Positions 43,442 to 51,626 of a stretch of 64,000 nt of DNA are shown here, one piece after another (position 1 is the stretch's first letter; the number at the start of each line of letters is the position of its first letter). The DNA lies in contig CBDBZX010000008.1 in NCBI GenBank assembly GCA_965213645.1, forward strand, positions 496,001-560,000, given 5' to 3'. Made by a program: the position numbers and the translations under genes. The DNA is from CBDBZX01 sp965213645. GTDB lineage: Bacteria > Deinococcota > Deinococci > Deinococcales > Trueperaceae. The notes beneath the pieces were generated by a model, which worked only from the letters and a program-made list of their open reading frames with translations, made no database searches and was not told where the DNA came from.

Positions 43442-44410
43442 ATGACCCTTACCGGCACAGACCTCACGGTTCGCCCCTTTAACGAACACGACTACGAACG
43501 CATGGCCGCATTCTTCAACCTCGTCGAGCCCGACTATCCCCTTACGGCGGAGGAGCTTAGGCGCGACGATAGCGTCCGCGACCCTAAGCTCGAGGTTGGC
43601 CGCTTTCTCGCCGAGCGTGGCGGCGAACTCGTCGGCCTTGCGCGGTACGGCCAGTCTTCAGGGCTCTACCACCCACAGAAGTTTTTCCTCAATATTCACG
43701 TGCACCCGTCGCACCGCGCTCAGGGAATTGGAAGTCGGTTGTACGAGCATTTGTTAGAGGCGTTAAAACCCTTCGACCCCATTCTTTTAAGAGGTGACGC
43801 CAAGGAGAACCGCCCCGACGCGGTGCGCTTTTGGCAGAAGCGCGGCTTCGTCGAAGAGGATCGCTACTGGGAGTCGCGCCTCGACCCGCAGACCTTTGAC
43901 CCTGCGCCCTACGCGCATTTAGATGAGGTGATGAAGGCCGTCGGCGTGAGCACCCAGCCGCTCAGCACACTTATGGACGCGCATCCCGACTACAGGCGCA
44001 CCCTCTACGACCTCGACTGGGAACTTACTCAAGACGAACCGCTACCCGAAGCGCCCACTCGCAAAGACTTCGAGGTCTATGAAAAGTATTTCGACCTACC
44101 CGACTTCTTACCTGAAGCTGTCCAGATTGCGATCTACAGAGGGAAATGGCGCGGCTTCAGTGAACTCGGCGGCTCGGAAGCGAATCCGCAGTACCTCTAT
44201 AACGGCTTCACAGCGGTAGGCGCTGAACTGCGCGGCAAGGGTGTCGCCACAGCGCTCAAGGTTGCGAACCTCATTTGGGCGAAAAAGGGAGGCTACACCG
44301 AAATCAAGACTTGGAACAATTCGCTCAACACGCCGATGCTCGCGGTCAACACCAAGCTCGGCTTCGTGCGGCAGCCTGCGGAGATCAACTTTAAGAAGGA
44401 GGTGAGGTAG
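43442..44410 (+). CDS. Tandem GNAT acetyltransferase
   Basis: A 322-residue protein with two GNAT folds. The N-terminal one is complete, with the acetyl-CoA loop 'VHPSHRAQGIGSRLYEHLLE' and 'ENRPDAVRFWQKRGF'. The C-terminal one has 'GFTAVGAELRGKGVATALK', 'WNNSLNTPMLAVNTKLGF'. The substrate is unknown; such tandem proteins often modify small amines or antibiotics. The ATG at 43442 follows GGAGGCA. In the 314 bases between the ABC-F gene and this start I see no gene beyond a short frame without coding character. Confidence 0.86.
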   Translation: MTLTGTDLTVRPFNEHDYERMAAFFNLVEPDYPLTAEELRRDDSVRDPKLEVGRFLAERGGELVGLARYGQSSGLYHPQKFFLNIHVHPSHRAQGIGSRLYEHLLEALKPFDPILLRGDAKENRPDAVRFWQKRGFVEEDRYWESRLDPQTFDPAPYAHLDEVMKAVGVSTQPLSTLMDAHPDYRRTLYDLDWELTQDEPLPEAPTRKDFEVYEKYFDLPDFLPEAVQIAIYRGKWRGFSELGGSEANPQYLYNGFTAVGAELRGKGVATALKVANLIWAKKGGYTEIKTWNNSLNTPMLAVNTKLGFVRQPAEINFKKEVR

Positions 44411-44507
44411 GGCGAGGGCTTTCGGATTGTCTAGCTCGAGCAGCTTTTGGTACAGCATTTAGCAGGTCTCATCTGGTTTGAGACGCTCTCACTCAACAAC
44501 ACATCGT

Positions 44508-44575
44508 CTAGCACGCACATTTGAAGATGATATCTGCGGCATTTTGTCTCAATATGTCGTGGAACTGCTAATTGA
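44508..44575 (+). repeat. Dispersed repeat family II, degenerate copy
   Basis: TAGCACGCACATTTGA, GATGATATCTGCG and GTGGAACTGCTA match parts of the copy at 57866-57995 in the same order. Most of the conserved core is deleted. Confidence 0.5.
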
Positions 44576-44589
44576 ATAAGAAATAAGTC

Positions 44590-44880
44590 ATGTCATTCTG
44601 AGTGTAGCGAAGCGGAGTCGAAGAATCTCTGACTTTGCCTTCTCGCCTAGCTGAGAATGGAAGACGAGACCCCTCGACTGGGCTCGGGGTGACACACCGT
44701 CGCTGGTGTCATTCTGAGCCCTTTACAGGATGAAGAATCTCTGACCTTGCTGACTCCTCTTGCTGAGATTGCGAGTTACAGAGTTTTGGCTACTGCCAAT
44801 TATGGAGTTTTAGTGCAGCTAAACGAGACCCTTCGACAACCGGGCTGCGCCTAACTGCGTGAACAGGGTGACAACAGTAT
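44590..44880 (+). repeat. Dispersed composite repeat family I, copy 2
   Basis: Two units, each opening with TCATTCTGAG and closing in GGGTGACA. It is the inverse counterpart of 8650-9010, with the same unit order and matching interior blocks such as AATCTCTGACCTTGCTGACT. It fills the gap between the GNAT gene and the 2H phosphoesterase gene; no gene is seen in it. Confidence 0.85.
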
Positions 44881-44962
44881 TGCGAATCCTAGCTAATTGC
44901 TAAGGTCGCTTTTCAAAACGACTTTAGCACCGCAACGGGCGTTCCCTTGCTACACTACCCCA

Positions 44963-45508
44963 ATGGCCGATAAAACCCACAAGACCGCGCTCGTCATCAT
45001 CCCGCCCGAAGAGGTGTGGGAGCCCATTCAAGAGATTCGGCGCGAGCACGACAAGCAAGTCAAGCGCTGGATGCCCCACATCACGCTGCTCTACCCGTTT
45101 TTCCCCAAGCCCAAGTTCACCGAGGCGGCGGGGCTGCTTGCGCCCGTGGGCTGGGACATCGCGCCCTTTGAGGTGACGCTCAAAACATTCGATACCTTTC
45201 AGCACGGCAAAGGGAGCTTTAGCGTGTGGCTGCGCCCCGAGCCGGAAAAGGCCGTGGTCAATCTGCAAACGAAGCTGTGGGAAGCCGCGCCCGCCTACAG
45301 CGAGACGCGCTCTTTTGGGGGCGGCTTTACGCCACACTTAAGCGTCGGACAAGTGCAGGGACGCGGTGCGAGAAATGCGCTTTTGAAGCGGTTGCAAGCG
45401 GACTGGGAGCCGCTCTCGTTTCGGGTGGAGGCGGTGAGTTTTATCTCGAGAAAAGCTCCCCCCAACGACACCTTTCAAGTGGACAGGCGTATTGTTTTGG
45501 AAGGCTAG
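44963..45508 (+). CDS. 2'-5' RNA ligase-like (2H phosphoesterase) protein
   Basis: A 181-residue protein with both 2H motifs: 'PHITLLYPF' (HxT) and 'PHLSVGQVQG' (HxS), the catalytic histidines of LigT-type phosphoesterases that act on 2',3'-cyclic phosphates or 2'-5' linkages. The first hydrophobic strand is 'KTALVIIPPEEVW'. Cytoplasmic. The start ATG has TACACT 6 bases upstream and no ribosome site, so it may be leaderless; the frame upstream lies in repeat-rich DNA. Confidence 0.83.
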   Translation: MADKTHKTALVIIPPEEVWEPIQEIRREHDKQVKRWMPHITLLYPFFPKPKFTEAAGLLAPVGWDIAPFEVTLKTFDTFQHGKGSFSVWLRPEPEKAVVNLQTKLWEAAPAYSETRSFGGGFTPHLSVGQVQGRGARNALLKRLQADWEPLSFRVEAVSFISRKAPPNDTFQVDRRIVLEG

Positions 45509-45542
45509 GCTTACGTCTTGTGCCTACTCAGGGATTGCATAC

Positions 45543-45647
45543 TAATACGAGGTTGCATAACTTCGTTTGCAAACGAAGTTATGCCCATCTGTGATGGTAA
45601 GCTCTAACGCCCTCAGTTAGGGTAAGTAAGCTATGCAATTCCGTATA
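45543..45647. repeat. Inverted-repeat intergenic element (family III, copy 2)
   Basis: A perfect 30-base palindrome at 45555-45584 (arms GCATAACTTCGTTTG) is flanked by imperfect inverted ends: AATACGAGGTTGCATAA at 45544 and the complement of TATGCAATTCCGTATA at 45632-45647. A smaller hairpin CCCT-CAGTT-AGGG lies between. The plan matches 34250-34315. Confidence 0.5.
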
Positions 45648-45760
45648 AGGAAGCAATGAGTTCCGAGCAATCCAGTCGAGCTGGACGAACGGTGAGTGAA
45701 AAGGTTTTGATTTTACTTTCTGTTTCTATCTCGTCACTCTTCACTGCTGTCCTAAAGTTA

Positions 45761-46564
45761 TTAAAGCGCCCCTTTTAAGAGGTTGAGGAGCGTTTCATGC
45801 CCCTGACCGTGAGGTTTGACGACGTCGTGGTCGCCGCTGAATTCGTGCAGGGTGACAGGGCCGCTTAGTCTCGTCAGCAAGGTGCGCGTGTCTTTAGGTC
45901 TCACCGTCGTATCCCCGAAACCTTGCAAAATGAGCGTGGGTGCACCGACCTGCTTAGCGACACCATGCGCCGAGCGTCCGAGCTTGCGCAGTTCGTCTAC
46001 TGAAGAGGTCGGCAAGATGACCTCTCGGCGTAGCCGCGCTTGAACGTTGGGGTCGTCCAGGTCAACGTCTGGCAGCATCACCTCGAACTGCTTACGCACA
46101 TCCTTATCGCCGAAGTCAGCCTTCTCAAAGGGTCTGAGGGTGGGCATCACATATTTGACGACGGGCAAAAGGTGCGCGCGAGGGTCGTTCATCCGCCAGA
46201 ACGGAGCGATGAGCACGAGCTTGTCGGGTGGCTGCGCGGCTGCTAAATGGAGCGCTAAAGCTGCGCCCATCGAAAAGCCTATGAGGAGCGTTCTCTGCGC
46301 CTCTCGCCTCACCTCTTGCCAGTGTGCCAACGCCGCGCCTTGCCAATCCTGCCAACGCCGCTCGCCTAAGCGAGGTATCTCGACGCCGAAGCCCGGCAAG
46401 AGCGGCGCGGTGGCTTGCCAACCGCTGGCGCAGAGCACCTTGGCGAGAGGGCGCAGTTCGGCGGGCGTGCCGGGGAAGCCGTGGAGTAAAAGCGCTTTTT
46501 TAGGACCCTCGCCGAGGGTAAAGGTCTGGTGTTCGCTCGAGCCGTAAAAGGTAGAGGCGTCCAT
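45761..46564 (-). CDS. Alpha/beta hydrolase (carboxylesterase type)
   Basis: A 267-residue hydrolase with 'LLLHGFPGTPAELRPLA' (oxyanion loop), nucleophile elbow 'GFSMGAA' and a late 'LHEFSGDHDVVKPHGQGHE' region carrying the catalytic His. 'APTLILQGFGDTTVRPKDT' supplies the Asp strand. It resembles the Est30/YvaK group of short-chain carboxylesterases. No signal peptide, so it is cytoplasmic. It is divergent from exbB; the two are separated by 191 bases. Confidence 0.85.
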   Translation of the reverse strand: MDASTFYGSSEHQTFTLGEGPKKALLLHGFPGTPAELRPLAKVLCASGWQATAPLLPGFGVEIPRLGERRWQDWQGAALAHWQEVRREAQRTLLIGFSMGAALALHLAAAQPPDKLVLIAPFWRMNDPRAHLLPVVKYVMPTLRPFEKADFGDKDVRKQFEVMLPDVDLDDPNVQARLRREVILPTSSVDELRKLGRSAHGVAKQVGAPTLILQGFGDTTVRPKDTRTLLTRLSGPVTLHEFSGDHDVVKPHGQGHETLLNLLKGAL

Positions 46565-46755
46565 TCTTTTAGGGTGTCACGCTCAGCGCCGTAGAACAGC
46601 GAGCGTGCGCCTGATTCCGTACGCACACATCGAGCCGGACATGAGCCGTTTATGAAGCCTTTACGTCGCACTGGTCTTGGCGCACTGGGCGCTCGCGCGT
46701 TAAAGTAGAGCCATGTCTCATCTAATTAAGCTCGTGGGCGCTTAGGATAGCGGGA

Positions 46756-47469
46756 ATGGACCTTCTTCGCAGCGGCGGCCCCGTTTTAATCGCCATCTTA
46801 CTCATCTCGCTCTACGCGCTCTACCTCTTTCTCGAGCGCCTCTTAAAACTCTCGAGAGAACGCATGGACGTCGATAGGCTCATGGTACGGGTCAACGCCG
46901 CCGTGCGCGAGCGCAACTTGGAGATGGCCTTAGTCGCTTGCGACAACCACGGCGGACCGATTGCCAGGGTCCTCAAAGCCGCCCTGACGCGCCTGCCCTA
47001 TGGCCGCGCCGCCGTCGAAGCGGCCTTTCAAGAGGCGACTTTAGGCGAGGAGCAGCGGCTCACCAAGGGGCTGCGTCCGCTCGGCACGATCGCGCAGATC
47101 GCGCCGCTCTTGGGGCTTTTAGGTACGGTCACGGGTATGATCATCGCTTTTTCGGAGATTTCGCAGCAGGGGACGGGCAACCCGGCTGCTCTGGCGGACG
47201 GCATTGGGCAGGCGCTCGTCACCACGGCGGCGGGGCTCATCGTGGCGATTCCGGCGCTTATTGGCTACAACTACCTCTCGAGCCGTGTGGATAACATCCT
47301 TTTAGAGATCGAGCGCCGCCGCGAAGAGCTGATGGGGAACGTGGTCGAGGTCGTCTCGGGACGCAGAGAGCGCCAAGACGAACCTCAAGACGAGCAGGAT
47401 AAGCGAGACAGGCGCAGACGAACGGAAGAACAGTCAGGGGAAGGCTATGAGACGATCCGAGCGTCTTAG
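46756..47469 (+). CDS. exbB: ExbB/TolQ-type proton channel protein
   Basis: A 237-residue MotA/TolQ/ExbB-family inner membrane protein. The first helix is 'GGPVLIAILLISLYALYLFL'. The conserved pair of helices shows 'APLLGLLGTVTGMIIAFSEI' and 'GIGQALVTTAAGLIVAIPAL', which line the proton channel with ExbD. A long Arg/Glu-rich cytoplasmic tail (about 205-237) ends it. It overlaps exbD by 23 bases. The box TAGGAT is 7 bases before the ATG. With ExbD it forms a pmf-driven motor that needs a TonB- or TolA-like partner; the third gene here is the candidate. Confidence 0.92.
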   Translation: MDLLRSGGPVLIAILLISLYALYLFLERLLKLSRERMDVDRLMVRVNAAVRERNLEMALVACDNHGGPIARVLKAALTRLPYGRAAVEAAFQEATLGEEQRLTKGLRPLGTIAQIAPLLGLLGTVTGMIIAFSEISQQGTGNPAALADGIGQALVTTAAGLIVAIPALIGYNYLSSRVDNILLEIERRREELMGNVVEVVSGRRERQDEPQDEQDKRDRRRRTEEQSGEGYETIRAS

Positions 47470-47860
47470 CCGTCGCAACCGCACCGGGCTAGGGCTCGAC
47501 CTTACGCCGATGGTGGACGTGGTGTTTCTCTTGGTCATCTTTTTCATGGTCTCGACGACCTTTATCACGCTCGAGTCCGGGCTGCCCGTCGACCTCCCCC
47601 AAGCGCAGAGCGCTCAAGCGCAGTCCTCAGAACTGCCCACCGTCACCATCAACCAAGACGACCAGATTTTTGTGGGTGGCTCGCAGGTCGCGGAGGCTGA
47701 GTTGGTAGGGGTGCTCCGCGAGGTGCTCGCTAGCAGCGTGTCCGACACGGTGGTGCTCCGCGCCGACCAGTCTGTGCGCTACGGTTTGCCCGTGCGCGTG
47801 ATGGATTTAATCAAACAAGCCGGAGCGCAGCGCGTCGCGATAGCGACAGGTGGTAATTAG
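47447..47860 (+). CDS. exbD: ExbD/TolR-type protein
   Basis: A 137-residue protein with one N-terminal helix carrying 'LDLTPMVDVVFLLVIFFMVS', where the Asp after 'PMV' is the protonatable residue of the ExbD/TolR family. The periplasmic domain reads 'LPTVTINQDDQIFVGGSQVA' and 'DTVVLRADQSVRYGLPVRVM', as in the family. The start lies inside the exbB reading frame. It is followed after 151 bases by the TonB-like DUF3048 gene. Confidence 0.93.
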   Translation: MRRSERLSRRNRTGLGLDLTPMVDVVFLLVIFFMVSTTFITLESGLPVDLPQAQSAQAQSSELPTVTINQDDQIFVGGSQVAEAELVGVLREVLASSVSDTVVLRADQSVRYGLPVRVMDLIKQAGAQRVAIATGGN

Positions 47861-48011
47861 AGATGTCCTGTATGATTTTATGTGTACCGAGCTTGCCGTG
47901 TTGAGCGTTTGCAAGGCGCGGCTTATGCGTGGTGCGACTTTATAGTCCGACTTCATACCCCAACGCCGCAGACATGGACTGGATAGAATGATGAAACAGG
48001 TACTCAGGTAG

Positions 48012-49961
48012 ATGCGTCAGCATAACGAAAGGTCTTTTTGGCGAGATAAGGAGAAGCGGCGAGCGTTTCTCCTGTCCTTGCTCATTCACCTCGCTGGAAT
48101 CGCCGTCATCATCTACGCCTACGTCGCCCCGACGCCGCTCGAGCCCGAAAACTTCATCGTCTTAGACCTCGGCACGCCCGAGCAGGCCGAAACGAACGAC
48201 GCCGCTGCCGCCGCAGAAAGTGCGCCCCAAGCCGCCGAGCCCGAAGTGGCGAGCGAAGCGGCGGGTGCGCCGCGCACGCCGACAGCGGAGCCTGCCGCCG
48301 CGCCCCAAGCATCGGTGGAGACGCTCCAAGAAGCCCCACAAGACACCCCACAAGACGCTGTGCAAGAGACACCACAAAATCAAGTGCAAGCGCCAAGCGA
48401 GCCGCCCCCTGCCCCTCAAGCGAGCGTGCCCGCGCCGAGCGCTGAGCCGCTCGATATACCTCCGCAAGAGGCCGCCGCGACGCTCCCCGAGGTGGATGAG
48501 GTGGAGATAGAGCCCCAACCTCTAGCCGAAACCATCCAGATTCCTCAACCTCAGGTCGCCGCGAACGTGCCGGAGGCGAGAGAGGTCGCGGTCACGCCCC
48601 GTGTCCAGGTCGCGCCGCGCGTCGCCGTACCCGAGCCTACCGCGCAGGTCTCCGTCGCAGCGGCGCAAGCCGTCCCGACCCCCGAAGCGCAAGCGTCCGT
48701 CGCCGCAGCGAGACCCGTGCCGACGCCCGAGGCAAGCGCCACCGTACCCGAACGCGCCGTGCCCCAACCGCAAGCGCAAGCGTCCGTGCCGAGCCCTCAG
48801 GTCGTGCCGACGCCGCAGGCGCAAGTCTCTGTACCCGCCTCGCGCTCCTTGGAGACGACACCGGGCGTTCAGGTCGCTGAAGCTGAACCCGTCCCGAGTC
48901 CCCAAGTTACAGCGACGGCGACTGTGCCCGAAACCCAAGTCGCCGAGGCCGCCGAAGAGACGCAGTCCGGCGACCAAGAGGTGACCTCAGAGGCGTCCGC
49001 CGTGGGCGGGAACGCCGCCGAGACCGGACAGGCGCAAGCGCAAGACGACGCCCAAGCGAACAACGCAGGCGCGGCCACTGCCCCCGAAACCTCTACCGCG
49101 CCAGCCGGAGCCCCCGCGAGCCGCACCCCTTACGAGGTGAGCCGGAGCCAGCCCATCGCCGTCATCTTGGACAACGCGCTCGGCTACCCGCAAGCGGGCC
49201 TGCGCCAAGCCTCCGCCGTTTACGAAATGCCCGTCGAGGGCGGTTTGACGCGGCTCATGAGCGTTTACGACAACCCCAACAGCACGCCCAGCGAGGTCGG
49301 GCCGATTCGCAGCGCGAGAGAATACTTCGTCCAAGCCGCGAGCGCGATGGACGGCACGCTCGTTCATGTGGGCGGCTCGCCCAGTGCGCTGAGCGAAATC
49401 GCAAGAGGTCGCACGACTTTAGACGCCCTAGAGCAAGACGAGCCGTTCTTCGTCGCCAGTAACAATGCGCCCTACAGCACTTACGCCAATGGCAACGCGC
49501 TCCGGCAGGCGATTGCCCGCCTCGAGCTAGACGCCTCGAGAGTCCTACGCGGCTCCGCCTATCTGCCCGCTGAGAACGCACCGGGCGCGTCCAGCGTATC
49601 GGTAGGCTATTCGGCGGACTACTCGAGCGGCTTTCGCTACGTCTCCTCCATCAACCAGTACCGCTGGCTCAGAAACGGCGGCGAAGCCTCGGACGCCTCG
49701 GGCGAAGACGTGCTCGTGGACGCCGTCGTCACGGCGCAAGTCACCGCGTTTCCCTACCCCGGCGACCCCGAAGGCCGCCTCTACTTGCCCTACAGCGGCG
49801 GCGAGGCGACGCTCTACTTACGCGGCAAAGAGATTCCCGGCACGTGGAGCCCGCAAGAGGGGTTGACCTTCGTAGCTGAAAATGGTGAAACGATTGATTT
49901 AGCGCCCTACAAACACTGGATTCTCTTCGCGCCTGACTATGCCGAGGTTACAGCGGAGTGA
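48012..49961 (+). CDS. TonB-like transducer with C-terminal DUF3048 domain
   Basis: A 649-residue protein of unusual design. Residues 1-19 are basic; 20-38 form one membrane helix 'LLSLLIHLAGIAVIIYAY' with S22-x3-H26, the SxxxH pattern by which TonB engages ExbBD. Residues of about 55-370 are a Pro/Ala/Gln/Val-rich linker with many 'VPTPEAQASV'-like units, long enough to span a periplasm. Residues of about 375-640 are a DUF3048 (YerB-like) domain: 'QPIAVILDNALGYPQAGLRQ', 'VYEMPVEGGLTRLMSVY', 'VGPIRSAREYFVQAA' and the late 'YKHWILFAP'. There is no TonB C-terminal domain. The gene follows exbB and exbD on the same strand, so the three probably form one energised envelope machine. DUF3048 function is unknown. 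Confidence 0.85.
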   Translation: MRQHNERSFWRDKEKRRAFLLSLLIHLAGIAVIIYAYVAPTPLEPENFIVLDLGTPEQAETNDAAAAAESAPQAAEPEVASEAAGAPRTPTAEPAAAPQASVETLQEAPQDTPQDAVQETPQNQVQAPSEPPPAPQASVPAPSAEPLDIPPQEAAATLPEVDEVEIEPQPLAETIQIPQPQVAANVPEAREVAVTPRVQVAPRVAVPEPTAQVSVAAAQAVPTPEAQASVAAARPVPTPEASATVPERAVPQPQAQASVPSPQVVPTPQAQVSVPASRSLETTPGVQVAEAEPVPSPQVTATATVPETQVAEAAEETQSGDQEVTSEASAVGGNAAETGQAQAQDDAQANNAGAATAPETSTAPAGAPASRTPYEVSRSQPIAVILDNALGYPQAGLRQASAVYEMPVEGGLTRLMSVYDNPNSTPSEVGPIRSAREYFVQAASAMDGTLVHVGGSPSALSEIARGRTTLDALEQDEPFFVASNNAPYSTYANGNALRQAIARLELDASRVLRGSAYLPAENAPGASSVSVGYSADYSSGFRYVSSINQYRWLRNGGEASDASGEDVLVDAVVTAQVTAFPYPGDPEGRLYLPYSGGEATLYLRGKEIPGTWSPQEGLTFVAENGETIDLAPYKHWILFAPDYAEVTAE

Positions 49962-49970
49962 AGCTATGGA

Positions 49971-50786
49971 TTATTCCCGCTTCCAGTTTTCGAGACAGCG
50001 GTCAGCTTCCTCAGCCAACCACGTACCAAAACTGTTGATAAACTGTTCAGTTTCTTGGTTCACTCGGGGATTGAGGGCTAGCTCGAGCGCTCTATACATC
50101 TCACCCTTTTTTTCTGGATAATACTTAGCAAAACTCTCATAGCAGAGATAGAGGTCGCGGGTGTAGCGCTTTTCTTTCACCATCACGAGTTCCATCCCCA
50201 AGCGCAGAAAGCGCCGCATCAACCAGGCGAGAAAGTCAGCCTTTTCCGCTTCGGACTCCTGCGGATACTCATCCCAGAAGAGGTCTAAGTGCTGCTGAAA
50301 GTGTTTGGTCTGAAAGGCTAGCTCAGGACCGAATTTATAAGGTGCTATCTCGCTTGCCAGATCACCCCCGTACATACAAGCAGCTTCCGCTTTGAGGATG
50401 AAGGTATAGGGGTTGTCCCGCTCGAGGATGCCCGTGTATGCCTCGAGCCCGACTTCAATGCCAGCGACGAAAGGAAACGCGCTCTGAATCGCTCGCTCGA
50501 CCTCTTCTGCCCAAATCTTCAACTCGTCATACGTTACCGCGCCGTCCCAGTCAGGCTCCATCACCGCGAAGCTGTCGATGTCGGAAATATGTTTGACGGG
50601 CGTTCCCTTTGCCACAGACCCGCGAACGTAAATACTGTGAACGCTCGACCACCGCTCGAGATACGCCCGCTCTAACATCTGCGCAGCCTCTAACCACACG
50701 CCCTGAATATTGGCGGCGTCACCGACGCTCTGCAAGTATCCCTGCGCGTCAACCTCTTGATACGTTCCGAGGCGTTTAATCTCCAT
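49971..50786 (-). CDS. Nucleotidyltransferase-domain protein
   Basis: A 271-residue protein with the Pol-beta-type nucleotidyltransferase motif 'RGSVAKGTPVKHISDIDSFA' (GS-x-n-D-x-D) at about residues 56-75 and a helical C-terminal half. Relatives add nucleotides to antibiotics, proteins or RNA; the target here cannot be told. It lies 12 bases downstream of an ftsE-like gene on the same strand, an unusual pairing. It converges with the DUF3048 gene, 9 bases from its stop. Confidence 0.75.
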   Translation of the reverse strand: MEIKRLGTYQEVDAQGYLQSVGDAANIQGVWLEAAQMLERAYLERWSSVHSIYVRGSVAKGTPVKHISDIDSFAVMEPDWDGAVTYDELKIWAEEVERAIQSAFPFVAGIEVGLEAYTGILERDNPYTFILKAEAACMYGGDLASEIAPYKFGPELAFQTKHFQQHLDLFWDEYPQESEAEKADFLAWLMRRFLRLGMELVMVKEKRYTRDLYLCYESFAKYYPEKKGEMYRALELALNPRVNQETEQFINSFGTWLAEEADRCLENWKRE

Positions 50787-50798
50787 CTTCTGACCTCA

Positions 50799-51479
50799 TT
50801 AGAGCGAATACCCGCCACCTTCATCGTCTCGCACGACCTCACCATTTCGCAGCACAATCGTACGGCGGCGAAGCTGGTCCACCAACTCCTTCGCGTGCGT
50901 CGCCACGATCACCGTCGTTCCTTTGATGTTGAAGTCGTTCAAGAGTTCCAAGATTTCCCAGCTCGTGTCGGGGTCTAGGTTGCCTGTGGGCTCGTCGCAC
51001 AGGAGCAGCGGCGGGTTCGTGACCATCGCCCGCGCTATCGCCACGCGCTGCTGCTCGCCCAAGGAGAGTTCGACGGGAAAGGCTTTACGTTTATGCGCTA
51101 GGGCAACCTGACGCAAGGCCGCCATCGCTCTTTGCTCGTAGTTGCCGCGCTCGCCCACCGCCCGGAGTGCGAAGGTGAGATTGTCGATGGCGCTCAGGTG
51201 CGGCAACAAGCGGTGGCTTTGGAAGACCATCCCGATGCGCCGCCGCAAGAGGGGCAGCCGCCGCTCGCGCAGCTTGCTGAGGTCTTGCCCTAAAATGTAG
51301 ACGTTGCCCTCGGTGGGGTTGATGCGGCGAAGTAGGAGCGACAAAAGCGTGGACTTGCCTGCGCCCGAATGCCCGGTGATGTAGAGAAATTCGCCCTTTT
51401 GGATGCGAAAGTTGACCTCTCTCAGCGCGTGTGTGTGGGTGCGCGGGTAAGTTTTGGTAACGCGGTGAAACTCGATCAC
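50799..51479 (-). CDS. ftsE: FtsE-like ABC ATPase
   Basis: A 226-residue ABC ATPase of the FtsE type: 'MIEFHRVTKTYPRTHTHALR', Walker A 'GHSGAGKSTLLSLLLR', 'IGMVFQSHRLLPHLSAIDN', signature 'LSLGEQQRVAIARAMV' (LSGGE is usual) and Walker B 'LLLCDEPTGNLDP'. FtsE works with the membrane protein FtsX to control cell-wall hydrolases during division. No ftsX follows; the next gene is a nucleotidyltransferase. So it is either an FtsE whose partner is elsewhere, or an FtsE-like ATPase for another transporter. Length is normal. Confidence 0.82.
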   Translation of the reverse strand: MIEFHRVTKTYPRTHTHALREVNFRIQKGEFLYITGHSGAGKSTLLSLLLRRINPTEGNVYILGQDLSKLRERRLPLLRRRIGMVFQSHRLLPHLSAIDNLTFALRAVGERGNYEQRAMAALRQVALAHKRKAFPVELSLGEQQRVAIARAMVTNPPLLLCDEPTGNLDPDTSWEILELLNDFNIKGTTVIVATHAKELVDQLRRRTIVLRNGEVVRDDEGGGYSL

Positions 51480-51626
51480 TTGTTTCTCCTTGAGTAGAGC
51501 GAAAGTACGAGGTTTGTCTTGTGTTGAAGCGCTTTTTCTTGGGGTCTAAGTTAGCAACAGTTTACCGCGCAGCACGGTGAAAAGAAACGGTGCCACTCAA
51601 CCCCTTTATAGGTTGAAACCGCCAAC

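Noticed and set aside
45557..45582. Resemblance of ATAACTTCGT...ACGAAGTTAT to loxP arms.
   Set aside because: Ten bases of each arm match, but the 8-base spacer is missing and the sequence sits inside a larger inverted-repeat element that explains it. No tyrosine recombinase gene is near.
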